A DNA stretch of 64,000 nt. Source: Acorus gramineus (Eukaryota; Streptophyta; Magnoliopsida; Acorales; Acoraceae). Below the pieces are notes generated by a model. That model was not told the origin of the DNA and searched no databases. It saw only the letters and a program-made list of their open reading frames with translations. This document shows, piece after piece, positions 44,447-57,984 of the stretch (the stretch's first letter is position 1; each line of letters starts with the position of its first letter). The position numbers were made by a program, and so were the translations under genes. The stretch covers positions 8,008,860-8,072,859 of the forward strand of contig CM060854.1 of NCBI GenBank assembly GCA_030737835.1. Direction: 5' to 3'.

Positions 44447-45760
44447 GAGAACTTATAAGGGTGTCTATCTTAATATAATTGATATGAATTGTGGAGATGG
44501 ATGCCGAATATGGTGACGAAGCATGACATATTTTTTAAAAATTTGATTGTATTCTCTTTCCTACTAATCTCTGAGAGGAGTAGGTTTAAGAATTTGCGCA
44601 GCAATAAGTACAATGTTTGATTCCCTGAATGGCTATATGCATTGTTTGCATTACTCTTTTGAACAGTTTATGAATACTTGTAAGGTAGTTTACAAGTAAT
44701 TCTAAATATATATGCTCTTTTTATTTTGTTGATTTTATGTCTTCCAAAATGTTAGATAATATTTCTTTTAATTTTGGACATATTTATTAAGAATTTTTTC
44801 TTTCATTTTTTGTTTTCTACTGGAGATTACAAAAAATATTCTGGTACCCAGAAAATCACAAATCATTTATGAACTTTTGAAAAATCTGAGGACTCCGTTG
44901 TCAATTATACAGGGACTAAGAACATCATATTTGAATAACCAACCTGTTTATTTACCTAATCCGGACATTTTCATTTTTTTCACATTCTATAGTGTAATTA
45001 CGCTGTATAAACAGTCCATATATACCTACATATTCATCTAGCGCGGTATTTTTTCTAAATTTTTTTTGCTAATAATTGATTCTTCCAATTCGAAATGGAC
45101 ATAAAAATTAAAACATTTACGAATTCTATGTATGTTTTTATAAAAATAAATAAATTATATATTCTAATAAATTGTGTTGATTTATTTATAAAGAAATATG
45201 AAAAATTTATAAGGATGTATGTCTTGTTGAACATATGGGCTATCGAATTAAATGGACTTATTTTTTAATAAATGTAAAAAAATAAATGACTAGATTTATA
45301 TCTAATAGATAACCCGTTAGATAACTAAGGAGGTATATGAGATTACATTTAGGGTTAATAAAAAAATAATAATTGAAAATTCAAACGTTTTCCATAAAAA
45401 AAAAAGGATAATGTTATATCTAGTTTCATTTCCAGTCTCAATTTCAGTCTACATGTGTTTTAAATTTTTTAAAAATAGTATACATATACTCTAATGAAGC
45501 ATATACTCCAATGAATTACATGGATGCATTTATAGAAAATGTAAAAAAATTCTTTCAAAGCATATGATTTATTAACGTGAGCATAGACGTTAATAAAAAT
45601 TGAGACTGAAAATGGATCTGGGTGTAACAGGGCCGAAAAAAAAAAAAAACCCAATGGCAACGTCACAGGCCTTGGGTTTTAAGTTTCCAACCATCGGTTA
45701 CTTGTTCATCAAGTGGGAAACCCTCCGATCTCCCTATAATAATACTAACGATGACAATAC
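44447..45760. other. accD 3' flank and spacer
   Basis: Contains the probable accD 3' UTR (to about 44760, with AATAAG-like and AT-rich sequences). It then holds AT-rich DNA with a small palindromic MITE at 45400-45632: 'ataatgttatatctag' and 'cagtctcaatttcagtcta' on the left, 'aattgagactgaaaatgga' on the right. Confidence 0.5.
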
Positions 45761-45768
45761 CCAAGAAA

Positions 45769-45879
45769 CCTCTCTCTCTCTCTCTCTCTCCCTCCCTCTA
45801 AATCTAAATTATGGTTCATTGTTTCTATTGAAAAGATCTGATTGTTTCGCTCGCCCTATATAATCCTTGTTTGGGTGAG
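45769..45879 (+). other. Probable 5'-UTR exon of the DUF4535-like gene
   Basis: A (CT)n tract at 45772-45791 precedes a donor 'gtgag/gtacat' at 45880. The matching acceptor is at 47907, 12 bases before the small ORF's ATG. Leaders with a CT repeat and a long first intron are common for constitutively expressed plant genes. No protein is encoded here. The transcription start was not determined. Confidence 0.5.
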
Positions 45880-47907
45880 GTACATATTCATTGCCTCTCT
45901 TGTTGCTAGAAAACTGTGGTTTTTTTTTATATAATTATTAACTTTGCATACTATTTTAGATTGTTATGGGATTCAATTTCCGCAATTCTTTGTTTTTTTT
46001 TTTTTTTTCAAGGTAGATATTTGCTATTCTATTTTATTACTGAATTCGAATTCTAAACTCTGAAGGGGGGGGGGGGGGACAAAGAAAAGGGAACGATCAA
46101 AAGACCTTGGTTAGAAGAGCTATCTAAAAAGAGGTCACATCACCCTTGATTACTCCCCTAAAAACATTCTCCCATTGCTAGGGCCCGTGTTGAACTGAGT
46201 TCCAAACCTTTTTCAAAAAGCGACCCTGCTTTTAAGGAGCGATGGAAACACAAGGAATTTAATGAATAAAACATGGTAAACGTGGAACGTGGAAAACACC
46301 ACTTTTGTCAAAAAAAATTATTGGATTTGCGTTTGGCTTTTCCACTGCAGAATCTGCCCAAACACGGATCCAAACAGGCCTTAGCGAGCATGTGTGCCAT
46401 CTGGAAGGATCACTATTGTTGGGGTAATTCTTCAAATCGTGCTATGAGCACTAGCTCCTTATCAATAAGGCAATGTTGGGAAAGCAGGTGAGGTGTTTGT
46501 GAGTGGGGCGTAGAGGGAGGATTCGATGATGTTGCATAGAATGTACATTCTTGTATAGGTTGTTCGGGTGTATATGCGTGTGAAGTTAGGATTGAGAATG
46601 CTTGTTACGATGGACGTGCCATAATAGGGATTCTTAACCCACCCTCCCTGGATGTGTTTTTTGTGATGGTTTTCTATTAGTTGAACCACCCACTTTAACA
46701 AAAAAAAATAAAAGATAGAATAGGGATTCTTAATCATAAGAAACATATGGCATTTATAATGTGTATGATCTATATCATGCCTATGTATTTCTTCGATTTT
46801 GCACTATGCAATCTTTTAATTGATATTTGTATTTTCACAACTGTTTTGTACATAAGTTTTGATTAACTTGTATTTATTTACATATTTTTTTTGCATACTG
46901 AATACTGAATGGATGTGTTGGCATCGTTCTATAGTTGTTACACTTAGTAACCTTGTATCCATATCAGGTTATATCTCTCTAGTCTCTATATACCGTAACT
47001 GAGTTTATGTTTCTACTGTAATTCATTTAACACATTTTGTTTTCCTACTCAATGAGATAATTATTGTTAGATGTTTTCTGACTGTGTTAGTGATCATACA
47101 GAAGATGCATGTTGGTGTGCAAGATGGTTACAGTGTAGCAAATTGCACCCTCCAAGAACAAAAAATGGAAATAAGAATAAAGGAATGTTCTTTAAATAAT
47201 AGCTAATCTGAGGTTCATGTGAGCATGATGTTGGACTGGCATGCTAAACTGAAAGTTCCTGTATTTTTCATTCTCCCCCCCCCCCCCCCCCCCAATCGTA
47301 CTGGTGTTGTCAACAAGCAACACTGGTCATGCACAAGGTGTTTGGCATTAGAGAGGAGTTTTTGATATGTATAATTACAAAAAAAAAAAAAAACACTGTT
47401 CAAGAAAAAGGATTTTGAGATACATGGATTACAAAATATTTCCTTTCATACATTTTCAATAAAAGAGTAAAATACTGTAATAAATAGCCATGTTTTTGAT
47501 ATGTGATGTTTGCATTGAGCTTTCTAACAGAACAATTGATGTTGTGTACTTCTTTGATTATAAGAAGATATAGAAAACAGGACAGAGAAGTATATTGTTG
47601 TCTACCTCTAGAAAGGCTCTGCGCGTCCAAGTAATGATGCTGATATTTGTTGTTGCTCCGATGTTTCTTTGATTAGATGAATTTCTTTGAATGTGGAAAG
47701 TCCCCAAGCTTATTATAGTGTTTTATAATACAATGAAGAGTAGAACTAGTCTAGCGAAAAATTCCTATGTTGGATTTCTTTTTGTTTGCATCATGAAAGC
47801 TCGCAAATGTTGGTGATAATTATAATGTGCTCCACTCTTTCTTCTTCTGAGATCAAGAAGGTAGGTCGGCTTTCTTTTGTCTTTTCATTGATATATTGTG
47901 ATTACAG
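45880..47907 (+). other. Probable 5'-UTR intron of about 2 kb
   Basis: Ends with 'ttgtgattacag' at 47907. Contains homopolymers (T run near 45990-46009, G run 46065-46077, C run 47275-47293) and no supportable gene. The short ORFs in it show no domain. Confidence 0.45.
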
Positions 47908-47919
47908 GTTCTATCGAAA

Positions 47920-48090
47920 ATGGGGATATTCAGGAGTAGTTTCTCTTTTTTTGTGGGAACTGGTTTTGGCATATATGTTGCTCAGAACTACGATGTTCCA
48001 AACATAAAGAGGCTCGCCAATACATACGTGTTCATGGCCAAGCACATTGAGGAAGCTTACAGGAAGCCAAAGAACAAAGATGAAGATTAA
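47920..48090 (+). CDS. Small DUF4535-like protein
   Basis: A 56-aa protein starting MGIFRSSFSFFVGTGFGIYV, with a hydrophobic N-terminal helix containing GTGFGIYVAQNY, then DVPNIKRLA and a basic/acidic end (EEAYRKPKNKDED). This matches the short plant family known as DUF4535, whose members are about 50-60 aa and whose function is unknown. The helix suggests membrane association, perhaps mitochondrial. The start follows a splice acceptor by 12 bases and is the first ATG after it. It is easily missed because it is short. Confidence 0.8.
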   Translation: MGIFRSSFSFFVGTGFGIYVAQNYDVPNIKRLANTYVFMAKHIEEAYRKPKNKDED

Positions 48091-50115
48091 TCAACGTATA
48101 TGGTATACATTGGGAACTGTGGCATTAGATATTCTGAGGTTGTTTGTGGTGATCTTAGTTTGATGTTATAGCTGAAATCTAGTAAAATGTGTAGTCATTT
48201 TTGTCAATACAATAATTACTTTGTGGGCGTCCATTTATAGATCACTATATCAGTCTATCCAAGATGAAAGTTGTAGTTTTGATGATTAGCTGGTTCTTCT
48301 ATTACTAATATATGTAGTTGATGCATTCCCAGCAACCCAATCATGGTATTGAATTTACATTCATTTCTTTGTCCTTTGTCTCATCAAATTACAAGAATGC
48401 TACACATAGATGATGCTTTGGAAAGATTTCATCTTAATGAGGTCTCGCAGAAGAATGTTTGATGGTATGAAGTATTCACTGGTCAGGTACTCCTTGTTTA
48501 TGCCTGATGTTATTTTGCATGATTAGGTATCCTGAATTTCAATTTGTTTCTCAATCCAATAAGCAGAACTACAAATCCAATTAGGTGAAGAAATTGGACC
48601 ACTGGTTCCTAAGCTGGAATACATACTTCCGGTCCTACCTATAAGATGTGGATCATTGGTTTTGTAAACTTTTTCAATTTGCCTTTCTAGCCTCCTCAAT
48701 TTTTTGTTCTTCATGATCTTTGAATCTGTTCTTGTTGTTGCCTCTCTTAAGACCCGTTTGGATTTGAGTTGGGTAGATTCTACTTTTGAAAAGTTAAAAA
48801 TTTTCAAACATGGATTCAAATACATTTTCAGCATTTAGCTTTTCAAACCATTATTTTTCTTTTTTAGGTTAAAAAAATCTTGTAATTAAAAAACTAATAA
48901 ATTTTAAAATGTGAGTTTGAAACATAAAATTTTAAAATCTCAACGTTTCAATCGCACATCCAGACGCAGTCTTACCCAAAGCAGTTTATCTTAGAAGTAA
49001 TTGATTTGGCATCTGGTTTTTTTGAAAGCGCAATTAAAGGAGGCGGCAATTCATAATGTGATCCATCTAAACGACATCAAGTGAAAGTATTTTTAAAGAA
49101 AACGACAGTGGAAATCATTTTGTTACTAAAAAATTTGACTAATGCAAAATAAAATGAGTGGGATTATAAATTGACTTAAAACCAAACAAATCCTAAGATT
49201 CTTGTAAAATAAATCTTCATATGCTAAATAAAGGGACCTATAATGGAGTTGACTAAAAATAAATCGTTGTTGGCTCGATCTTTAGTTGTCCCATCATATT
49301 ATTATTATAAAAAATATCATGATTGCAATGGACAGTTTAAAAGAAGCAAATCAATCATCTCTCATCAATTCATGATTTATAAATGAAAAAAATACACGGA
49401 TATAACAACATATAATTCAATAAGAGAATATATGATTTAAAAAAATAAAAAAAAGGGATGTGTTACAAATGGAACTGATAATATCATTTTCCATGAAAAA
49501 AGGATTTCTTGTCCCAAAAATCCCCCAAATATATCAGCTTTATAAACCAAGAAACCTTCAAAACATAAAACTTCCCCTGTGAAACTTAAGACATCAAATT
49601 TTTATCAGGACCCTTTTCAATAATGTTGCTATCAATACAAGTGGTTCTCCAGCATCAAAGGATCAAATTCGGTAGAAAAGCCTGACATTGATGAAATATC
49701 TAGTTCACAAATGACACAAAATATTTTATCTGGATAACCCTTGCTATAAATCCGAGTCTCTGTTGGTAAATAATTATTCGTCGACAAAATCGACACTGAA
49801 ATTTAGATCAACAGCCAGGTACATAATACCTTTATCAGCTTTGAGGTCTTAATTTCCAACATCATATTGAAATCATTACAAAGGTATTATTCCCTGTCAG
49901 AAATGAAAGTAAAATAATCTTAAAGAATCTGTTCAGTTTACCAAAAAAGAAAAGAAATGAGAAGAATATCTGTTCAAATGACAATAAGTTTAACCATAAG
50001 GTAACATGAACGCTTAACCATAAGATTTAAAAGTTTAACCAAAGACCAATGCCTTGATGGTTGTGAGGAACAGTGAGCAAAATTCTAAGACTGTATTTGG
50101 AAATTCATTCCAATT
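48091..50115. other. Spacer between DUF4535-like and RRM genes
   Basis: The 3' UTR of the small gene is followed by an AT-rich region. A block at 48523-48834 has an open minus-strand frame (contains KKLRRLERQIEKVY and LIGRTGSMYSSLG) whose origin I do not recognise; it may be a decayed mobile-element fragment. 48755-48975 begins 'agacccgtttggatttgag' and ends 'ccagacgcagtctt', suggesting a MITE. Confidence 0.4.
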
Positions 50116-53100
50116 TCAGAAAAGAACCCGGGCGGTGATAGGAGAGTTGAGACAAAAACCCCTGTTCTTCACATTGCAGGCATTCATTGCCTCGATGCTT
50201 GTCTGGAATCCAACGATCACTGCTTTCATAGTCGGAGGTCTTCCCCTGCATAATTCAGAGATTTTCAGATACAATACTGTGGGCACCACAGTGAATTTTG
50301 CTATGCACAAAATAAATTAACTTATTTTACCTCAATGAAATGTTCATGTTGGACGCATTGTAGCTGAAACCAGACAGGTAGCGTTCTATATCTTCTTGCA
50401 CAGCATTTAGAGGAAATCCTTGAAATATAACCTGTAAAAGTAATGTATATGGTTTAAGAGGCATACTATTCAGATAATATTACATCTGTATGTATGTGAA
50501 CATCGAAGAATACAACAATATACTATATGCTTCACCATTTCCATCATGTCTTGAAGAGTAATCTTACATGAGCTCTAGTAGCAAACTTGTAAGGTCAAGA
50601 TGGATGGATTTACTGTAACCATTAAAGCACATAGTTTGTAGCTATTTAGCAGATGAATTGTCATATCAAAATAGCATGGTTTTTCTTTCGTTGGAACACG
50701 GAAATTTAAGTGGGACATGTCGGTGTTGAATACAGTGTGTGTGGAATGCAGGATTCATGATGGGGGGTTCAGATAGACAAAATCTTGTATGGTCAACAAG
50801 GAAAATTATTAAACCTATTTCCATGTTGTTAACAGCAACATTATCAAGATTTATACCATCAGTATGACAAAAAAGGGGGGAACTGGAAAGAAGTTCATGA
50901 AGATCATGATACAGAAATTGTTTTCAATACGAACTTGAGGATCCAATTTGCAATTCCTTGGAATGTGGATATGGGTATCATAGAGGAAGAATCATATCAC
51001 AACAGGCTCAGCAGCTTATTAAAACCATCTTCCTATAAAAACTTGACCAGGACAAGCCTTTTGGAAGACATTCCATGAGCTGTACATCTAACAATGAATC
51101 ATGAGGAACTCCTTGTCCATAACTAAGTGAATTGGTGATTATGCTTTCCCTTTCATACCAGGTGTCATATTTTTAATTAATAGTCCATTAGACTGGTGAT
51201 AGAGAGGTAAATACCTTCAACCAGTGATAAAACACACCAGGTTGGTTGGTATTGTCTTCTCTAAGGAAGATGTGGGGGTTCTTTTACCTCACCATGCAGT
51301 GGATCCATGCATGCTGAAGGGCCTGACTTACAGTGGAGTTTCATTTTTGGACTTTAACAAACTGGAAAGAATCATGTAGGCTTTAGAGTTCATCACAATA
51401 GAAAGGGACTCTATATGAAGGGCAACGTGATATAACTTAGAAAAAAATGGGTAGGGATGGTAACAGAATTGCAAATCTAATATTATGAATTGTTAAATGA
51501 TCTCCTAACCAGAACATTAATTTTTAAATATACGCAACATTCATAAATTTTCTCAGACCCCACTGCCCTCACGGAAGGCCGTTCAAAGATGGGTTTGTTT
51601 TGGAGGAAAGTATATTTGCACAAGTGCACAAACACACTCATTAAGGTGTGTTGTCCCAATGTAAATGGTATTCTGGACCATTGCAATGTGGCATGAGGAA
51701 TGGAGAATACTAGTGCATAAAAGACAAAATACTAAAGTGCCCAGAAATCTAGCACAAAAAATCACCCGATTTAGTAATCTGAAATTAACTATCAGCAGTT
51801 TCAACCTGAAAAAAAGAACCTCTATGAATCATAAATGTGAGAAAAATACAAGCAAGTTTGATATTCACAAAAGTCAGAAAAAAGTTCTGAGTATTTAATA
51901 AGCGCAGGAACTTGACAAGGAGAATTACTTACCGATCTTCCATCATGGGATTTTAAACGATCCCAAACGTCATGAGGAACCTGATGTTAGTCATAGAAAC
52001 ATATCATTAGTAATCACTAGTGAAAGTTTCACTAAAACATGGTAACGCTGGAACATAAAAGAAATAGAAAAGAGGATAGGTATTCTCTCTTTTGGATCTC
52101 AGATTGACCAAAATATCATGATCATGAAATAATCTCATCTAACCATTTTAATGTGTCTTTTTTCAGAAATCATGATTCATAAACATTCTCAACTCTTCCA
52201 CAGGTATCATTATTATGAAGAGTTACTAGACGGAGAACCATGTAGATATATCATGTTATCAGAACTATACCATGTAGCTCCTTTTTCCTTCTTCTTGTGC
52301 CCCAAGAACACACTTATGCTCTTCTTTTCATTTCTTCTCTATAAAGGTCAAGAAATACTGGACAGCATGCTATCAGAACTATACCATTAGATTTTTTTTC
52401 TCTTCCTTCTATCACATTTATGTTTTATAAAAAAAATTTAAAAGGAGTCTAAAAACTCCATACCCTTACATGGTACATATAAGTGTGAATAATGATCAAA
52501 CAGAAAAACATGCAACTGTAAAAAGGAACTCAGAAACTGTTGAACGTGAATTGAGGACTCAAGTTCAATATTCCAACCTCACATTTATATAAAATATGGA
52601 CTCCGCCAGTCCGCCTTGTACATAAAATATCCATCAACCCATGTGCTCAGATTCTTAGGCTCATAAACTGCAAAGTTCTAGTTGTATCAATGAAGAAACT
52701 TTGAGAAAGAAATCATTGCAAGCTTGAGAAATCAAACAGAATTTGGAAGGGAATGTCAAAGAAAGAAGAACAAGGGTTCACTATTATAATTTATGTACAA
52801 TCTCTGTATCACATTCAACAGTTTTGATTAATTTCATGATGCCTTGGCTTTGATTGTCCAATACACATCATGAACTGCATTGTTCAGCCAACATCAAGAC
52901 ATATTGCATTTCATTTAGGAACCCTATGTCCCTATGGAACATGGGCACAGTGACACATGGACATAGACACGTGATATGGACAGTGTCAAAGCAAATCTTG
53001 AAAAAAACTAGGACACTTAACACAACAAAGCCACGTTAATAAATATTATATTATTAAAAAAAAAAAATTCAACATCATTTGTGAACATAAACTTTAAAAT

Positions 53101-56100
53101 AATGATCAGAAAAGTCATAAAGTTGTCTTCGCATATAAAATAATTATCAGAAAAGTCATAAAGTTGTCTTCGCATAAGTGTCCATACGCATGTCCATTCC
53201 ATAATCAATTTACTCTCCACAGTTGGAATTTTCCAAGTCATCCACATAATCATATTTTCATCAATATGCATCAGGAAAAAAATGGTTTACAATACCTGAT
53301 CCAGCTTATACAAACGTCCCTTCCTAGTAATTGTCCGGACAGCACTGCCAAAGTCAGACTGAGAACCAAATTGTAATATCCTACATAATACAAAGGAAGA
53401 GTAGAAATTATGATTTTTTACTACCAAAAATAATCATAAAATATGGAAAAAAAAATGAATCACCAAAAATAATGTTACAAATTTAGACATTAGCATCAAG
53501 AAAATAAAGTGAAATCCGAGAATTACCAACAAAGTAGTAAAAATAAAAGATAGTCATCAAATTTAAAATAAAAGATAGTCAACAAAAAATATGCATGTGT
53601 TCATTGAATTTCTATCATTCATGTTTGGATCATTGATTTTCCATCATTTCACGCCTTATTCTCATGAGATCTAGGGTTCTTCATTATAACATGCACAGTT
53701 TTTGCATAAATTGGGGTCTTGATGTAGATCTTAGTATCCTCTCTGTTTTTTGTTGGTTTTGGTACTGTTTTATGGTTATTAAACTCATGGTATTAGTTTT
53801 TTGGTTTTCGAATGGTGAATCATCATGTTTTCAGTGAATCATGTCTAGGGTTTCATGGATCTAGGGCTTTTACCTGCATACAGAGCCTCATTATAGATGG
53901 ATCTTGATTTTGTATTTGATTTTGTTCTGCTAATCGGGTTTCAATGGTCTTCATGAGAGTTTTCAGATTTTGAATAACTTACGGTCAGATCTAATAGACC
54001 TAGGGCTTTTTCATTGATAATATTATGTCGGTTTTACTCACTGGTTTTTTAGTTTTGAACCTATTTTTAATTTATATGAGAGTTTTTCCATTTAAAATTC
54101 AGTTTCAAAAAAGGTCATTCAAGGGTTTAATGGGTGGGGGAAACGGCTTCATATGGGCATGGTGACAGGTCTCGGTGCAGTGGGAGGTCTACAGCCCTGG
54201 AGGCTCAGTTATTGGTGTATATTATTGTGTTCCAGATGATCTATCATTTGAGGCACAGCTGTTTCCAAGTGAGCCGGATTTGATTTTCACTTTGTATTGC
54301 ATATCTCATGTCTTTCTCTTTTTTTGTTCCCTACTTATATGTATTCCTGTTTCGAAATCATATGTTCATTCCGTATTATTATTTTCGAATATAACCGTGT
54401 GTAGCATGATTTGATGATATTTCTAGCATGGGATGTTAGAGAGATATACATGTATTCAAAAGTATCTTGATTATGATTTCATGAACATTATATCGAAGAA
54501 TCATTAATTAATATAATGAAATCACAAGCATGAGAATGTGACATCCTCAATGATTGCCTTAACAGTGTGGAGCATTGCTTGGTCCAGGTGATCATTGGTT
54601 TAAATGACCTGGCATTAAAAAAATATTGTGGAACACATCCACAATTACATATCATTGGAATTTCCAGGAACACGATCTTGTTAATTTAACAAGCAAATAA
54701 ATGAAAAAGAAAGATCTAGATATGTAATTTAATATATTATGAGAGATACAAGATAGGTGCAAGTCGGCCTAAAAGGGAAAAAATAAAACAAACATACATG
54801 GCAAATGGAGAATAACCCGGGTTGTAATCCACTTTAATGTGCTGAGGAGTCAAATTGCAGTCTTCAAAATAATGAACAACATCAGTCTTCAACATATTTC
54901 TCCCAATTCCAGTCAGCCGTCCAATTACTGCATGACATGTAAGGATATGCACATCAAAACATTAAACACATACTTTTAACAAAAAAAAAAAGTAGAGCAA
55001 TATAAAATGATGAATACAACAAAAACATTGCATCAACCCTAATTTAGATAAAGACCAACATTTTATACCATGAGATAGAATATATTGTTCAAGTCTTCCT
55101 CACACTAAAAGTCTATAACCATTGTTAGTGGTAATATGTTTACTTGATCTTCTAAACAGATCACAAGAATTAGTCATGTTGCTTGATGGAGTATCACAAC
55201 ACTACATTATCAGGAAAGTTATGTCTGAAAAGGTACATGAAAGTTATGTCTGAAAAGGTGGGCATTCACTACTTGCAACCAAGTTTTTTTTTTTTTTTTG
55301 GTACTGGAGATATCCCAAACTGTCAAATATGCGCCAATGGGGAGGATACCCGTGGTGCTGGCCGACTCACCAACACCCTAGTGGGTACAATCAAGGAAGT
55401 CACATTGTCTTATGCTGAAAAATTCTATAAGTATCTTAACAAGGAATTGGACTAACATAAAGCATATGGGATAAGTTGTGAAATTTATCATGATTATTAT
55501 AACGTATCCAATCTCTTTTCAAAAATAATATAAAATTTTAGTAGTAAACTCCACAATTTTTCATGAAAAATAGAATCAAATGGGCACTTATCCTAATTAT
55601 ATAGGTTGTATAAAAAATTGGGATACCAGATCTATAAAAAAAAAAAAAGATCTAACCTAACATGAATGCCTAGATGGGGACTTCTAATATTTTTTTCCAA
55701 GGTAACTATATATATTAGAAATTGAATAGGATATTCCCTCTTAGTATGTAATTGTAACAATTTAGATTGTAATTCATACAGCTGATCCCCTAGGTTTATT
55801 GGCCCCATTTCACTTGGGGATTATAAAACAAAGCGATGTCACACAAGGATTGAGTTTGCATTAAATTTTGTAGACCATGAAATATATAGCTCGTTGCATT
55901 GTAGATTGTAATATGTATTTGAGGTACTTCATTCACTGAAGTACACACGTAAGGAGTGATACAAAACACACTACGAAACAAATTATGTCTAATATTTTCC
56001 ATTCTCAATTCTTTGCCCTCTAAATCTATGGATGGTGAACATGATAAAATAGTCTCATCAACATATTTTCATCAATCCACAACTTCAAAAGGATACATCT

Positions 56101-56534
56101 AAAAATCCAAATTTGAAGAGTAAAATTTTCATCATAGGAGTACTTAAATTAAAAAAAAAAAGGATTTGACGACATTAACAAACCTATTGAGCATATGTTC
56201 CCATTTCCTTTAATTTGATTCTATGTTTTTTTTTTTCAACAAACCATAAACCAAGAAAGCATTCCATTCCAATCTACTTCAAAACCTCAAAATGAAAAAA
56301 CGAAAAAAATATAATAAACCCTAATTTCCATATGATACCATGGGACTGATGCTTCAAGAAGGGATCGATTGGGGTAGAAGACGAGGAGTCGCCCACCGTG
56401 TCTTGAGGGACGGTCGAGAAGCTCCTCGCATTGGAGGAGAGGATCGACGGGAGGAGGGTATGGGTCGGGTCGCGACAGAAGTTGACGCTCGGCCTGGAGA
56501 GGAGGTTTCGGAGTAAACCCAGTTGCCTCGCCAT
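50116..56534 (-). CDS. Mitochondrial-type protein with two RRM-like domains
   Basis: Predicted 229 aa. Exons (minus strand, GT-AG): 56534-56339, 54927-54798, 53380-53296, 51980-51933, 50431-50331, 50245-50116. The N-terminus (MARQLGLLRNLLSRPSVNFC, later ARSFST) is Arg-rich without acidic residues, a typical mitochondrial presequence. RRM-like region 1 covers about 66-135 (VIGRLTGIGRNMLKTDVVHY, then SPFAMILQFGS at the RNP1 position). RRM-like region 2 covers about 154-229 (VIFQGFPLNAVQEDIERYL as the RNP2 strand and first helix, KAVIVGFQTSIEAMNAC as the RNP1 strand and second helix, ITARVLF as the last strand). The RNP1 strands lack the usual aromatic pair, so RNA binding is uncertain. I do not recognise a named family. 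Confidence 0.82.
52000..54790. other. Long introns of the RRM gene
   Basis: Introns between 51981-53295 and 53381-54797. The second contains T-rich DNA from about 53600 to 54310 with repeated 'ctagggtt' and 'ctagggctttt' words and a GC-richer patch (54121-54220). It is perhaps a degraded retroelement, but I cannot assign it. Confidence 0.35.
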
Positions 56535-56631
56535 TGTTGATGGGGTTTAGTTTGGGGACGGCGAAGATGGGAGAGATGGATGGGTTTTAATGTTTTTATT
56601 TTTTTTAATATATATTATTATATATTTTAGA

Positions 56632-57406
56632 GGGAATTTTTGCGAAAAAAAAGTTAAAATTATTCAAATAAGTTATTTTTTAAAATTATATCTAAAAAAA
56701 TTTTATTTAACAATTTTAAAAACACAAAAGACTAATCTACCCTTATGTAATTAAATCTTTAATATCTCTTTAACCCTTGTTAGATTATTTCACACTGAAA
56801 GCATATTATTCATACAAAATGACAATCTCTCTTTATATAACCGAAATCAATCCATTTAAAGGTTTTGTTATTATATATTATATTTGTATTTCTTATATAT
56901 ATCTTACCTCATATTATTTATTATTTTTTATTATGTACAATCATAATATATGTAATTTTAATATGTGTTGTACTTCAATGCAGCAGATAATATTTTAATA
57001 TTTTAAATCATTGTTCACATTTTTTTTCTTGGAGATTCACTTTTTTTTATGACGTTATTAGTACATATCTACTTTTTAAAAGAAGTATCAACATTTAATG
57101 AAGTTCATCATAAAAAACTTAAATTATATTGACACATATTTCATAAAATACACCTAAAAATTTAGAGTAAAAAATAGTTTTATATAAGAATGTGTGAAAT
57201 AAATTAACAAAGTTAAGAGAGTGAAATATCTTAACAAAGTTAAGAGGTATGGAATATGTTAATGATCAATTTACATAAGGGTAGATTAGCCTTTTGTATT
57301 TTTAAAACTGTAAAATGAGATTTTTTATAATATAATTTTAAAAAATAACTGATTTAAGTATTTCTCACTTTTACTTTTAAAAAACTTGTTTGGTCATTTT
57401 CCCTTA
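56632..57406. mobile_element. Palindromic MITE upstream of the RRM gene
   Basis: The left arm ('caaataagttattttttaaa', 'acacaaaagactaatctacc', 'cttatgtaa') is complementary to the right arm ('ttacataagggtagattagc', 'cttttgtatttttaaaa', 'tttaaaaaataactgattta'). Arm length is about 165 bp in an element of about 775 bp. No ORF. It starts about 100 bp upstream of the RRM gene's ATG and so may carry part of its promoter. Confidence 0.8.
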
Positions 57407-57408
57407 AT

Positions 57409-57953
57409 ATAATACCAATTATACTTATTAGTATCTAATCTATTCTAATATTATCTGTTTATTCAATTTTTATTTTCATTTTTAAATAGTGTTGATGATG
57501 GAATAATTTGATATTAACTTGTTTTATGCACTGTGTTAAAATATATGGTGCAACATTTTATACAATTTTTTTTTTATGTTATGAGCATGTTTTAAAATTA
57601 AAATGCAAGTCTACCATTTCATAAAATAAAAAAAATGTGGTACAACATTTTTATTATATATAAATAAAATAATCATAATGATATACCAATTATACTGATT
57701 AGTATCTTATCTATTGTAATATTATCTGTTTATCCAATTTTTATTTTTCATTTTTAAATCGTGGAGATGATGGAATAATTTGATATTAACTTGTTTTATG
57801 CACTGTGTTAAAATATGTGGTACAACATTTTATACAATTTTTTTTTATGTCATGAGCATGTTTCGTTTTAGTATAAATAAAATTAAAACGCAAGCCTACT
57901 ATTTCATAAAAATAAAAAAATATGTGGTACAACATTTTTATTATATATGGATA
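57409..57953. repeat. 271-bp tandem duplication
   Basis: The block from 'taccaattatact' at about 57413 is repeated at about 57684. Shared words include 'gatgatggaataatttgata', 'ttgttttatgcactgtgtta' and 'ggtacaacatttttattata'. Non-coding. Confidence 0.85.
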
Positions 57954-57984
57954 AAATAATCATAATAATATGCATATATATTTA

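Noticed and set aside
48523..48834. Minus-strand ORF of 103 codons
   Set aside because: It contains a charged helix-like stretch but no domain I can name, and no splice partners. It is probably a decayed mobile-element fragment.
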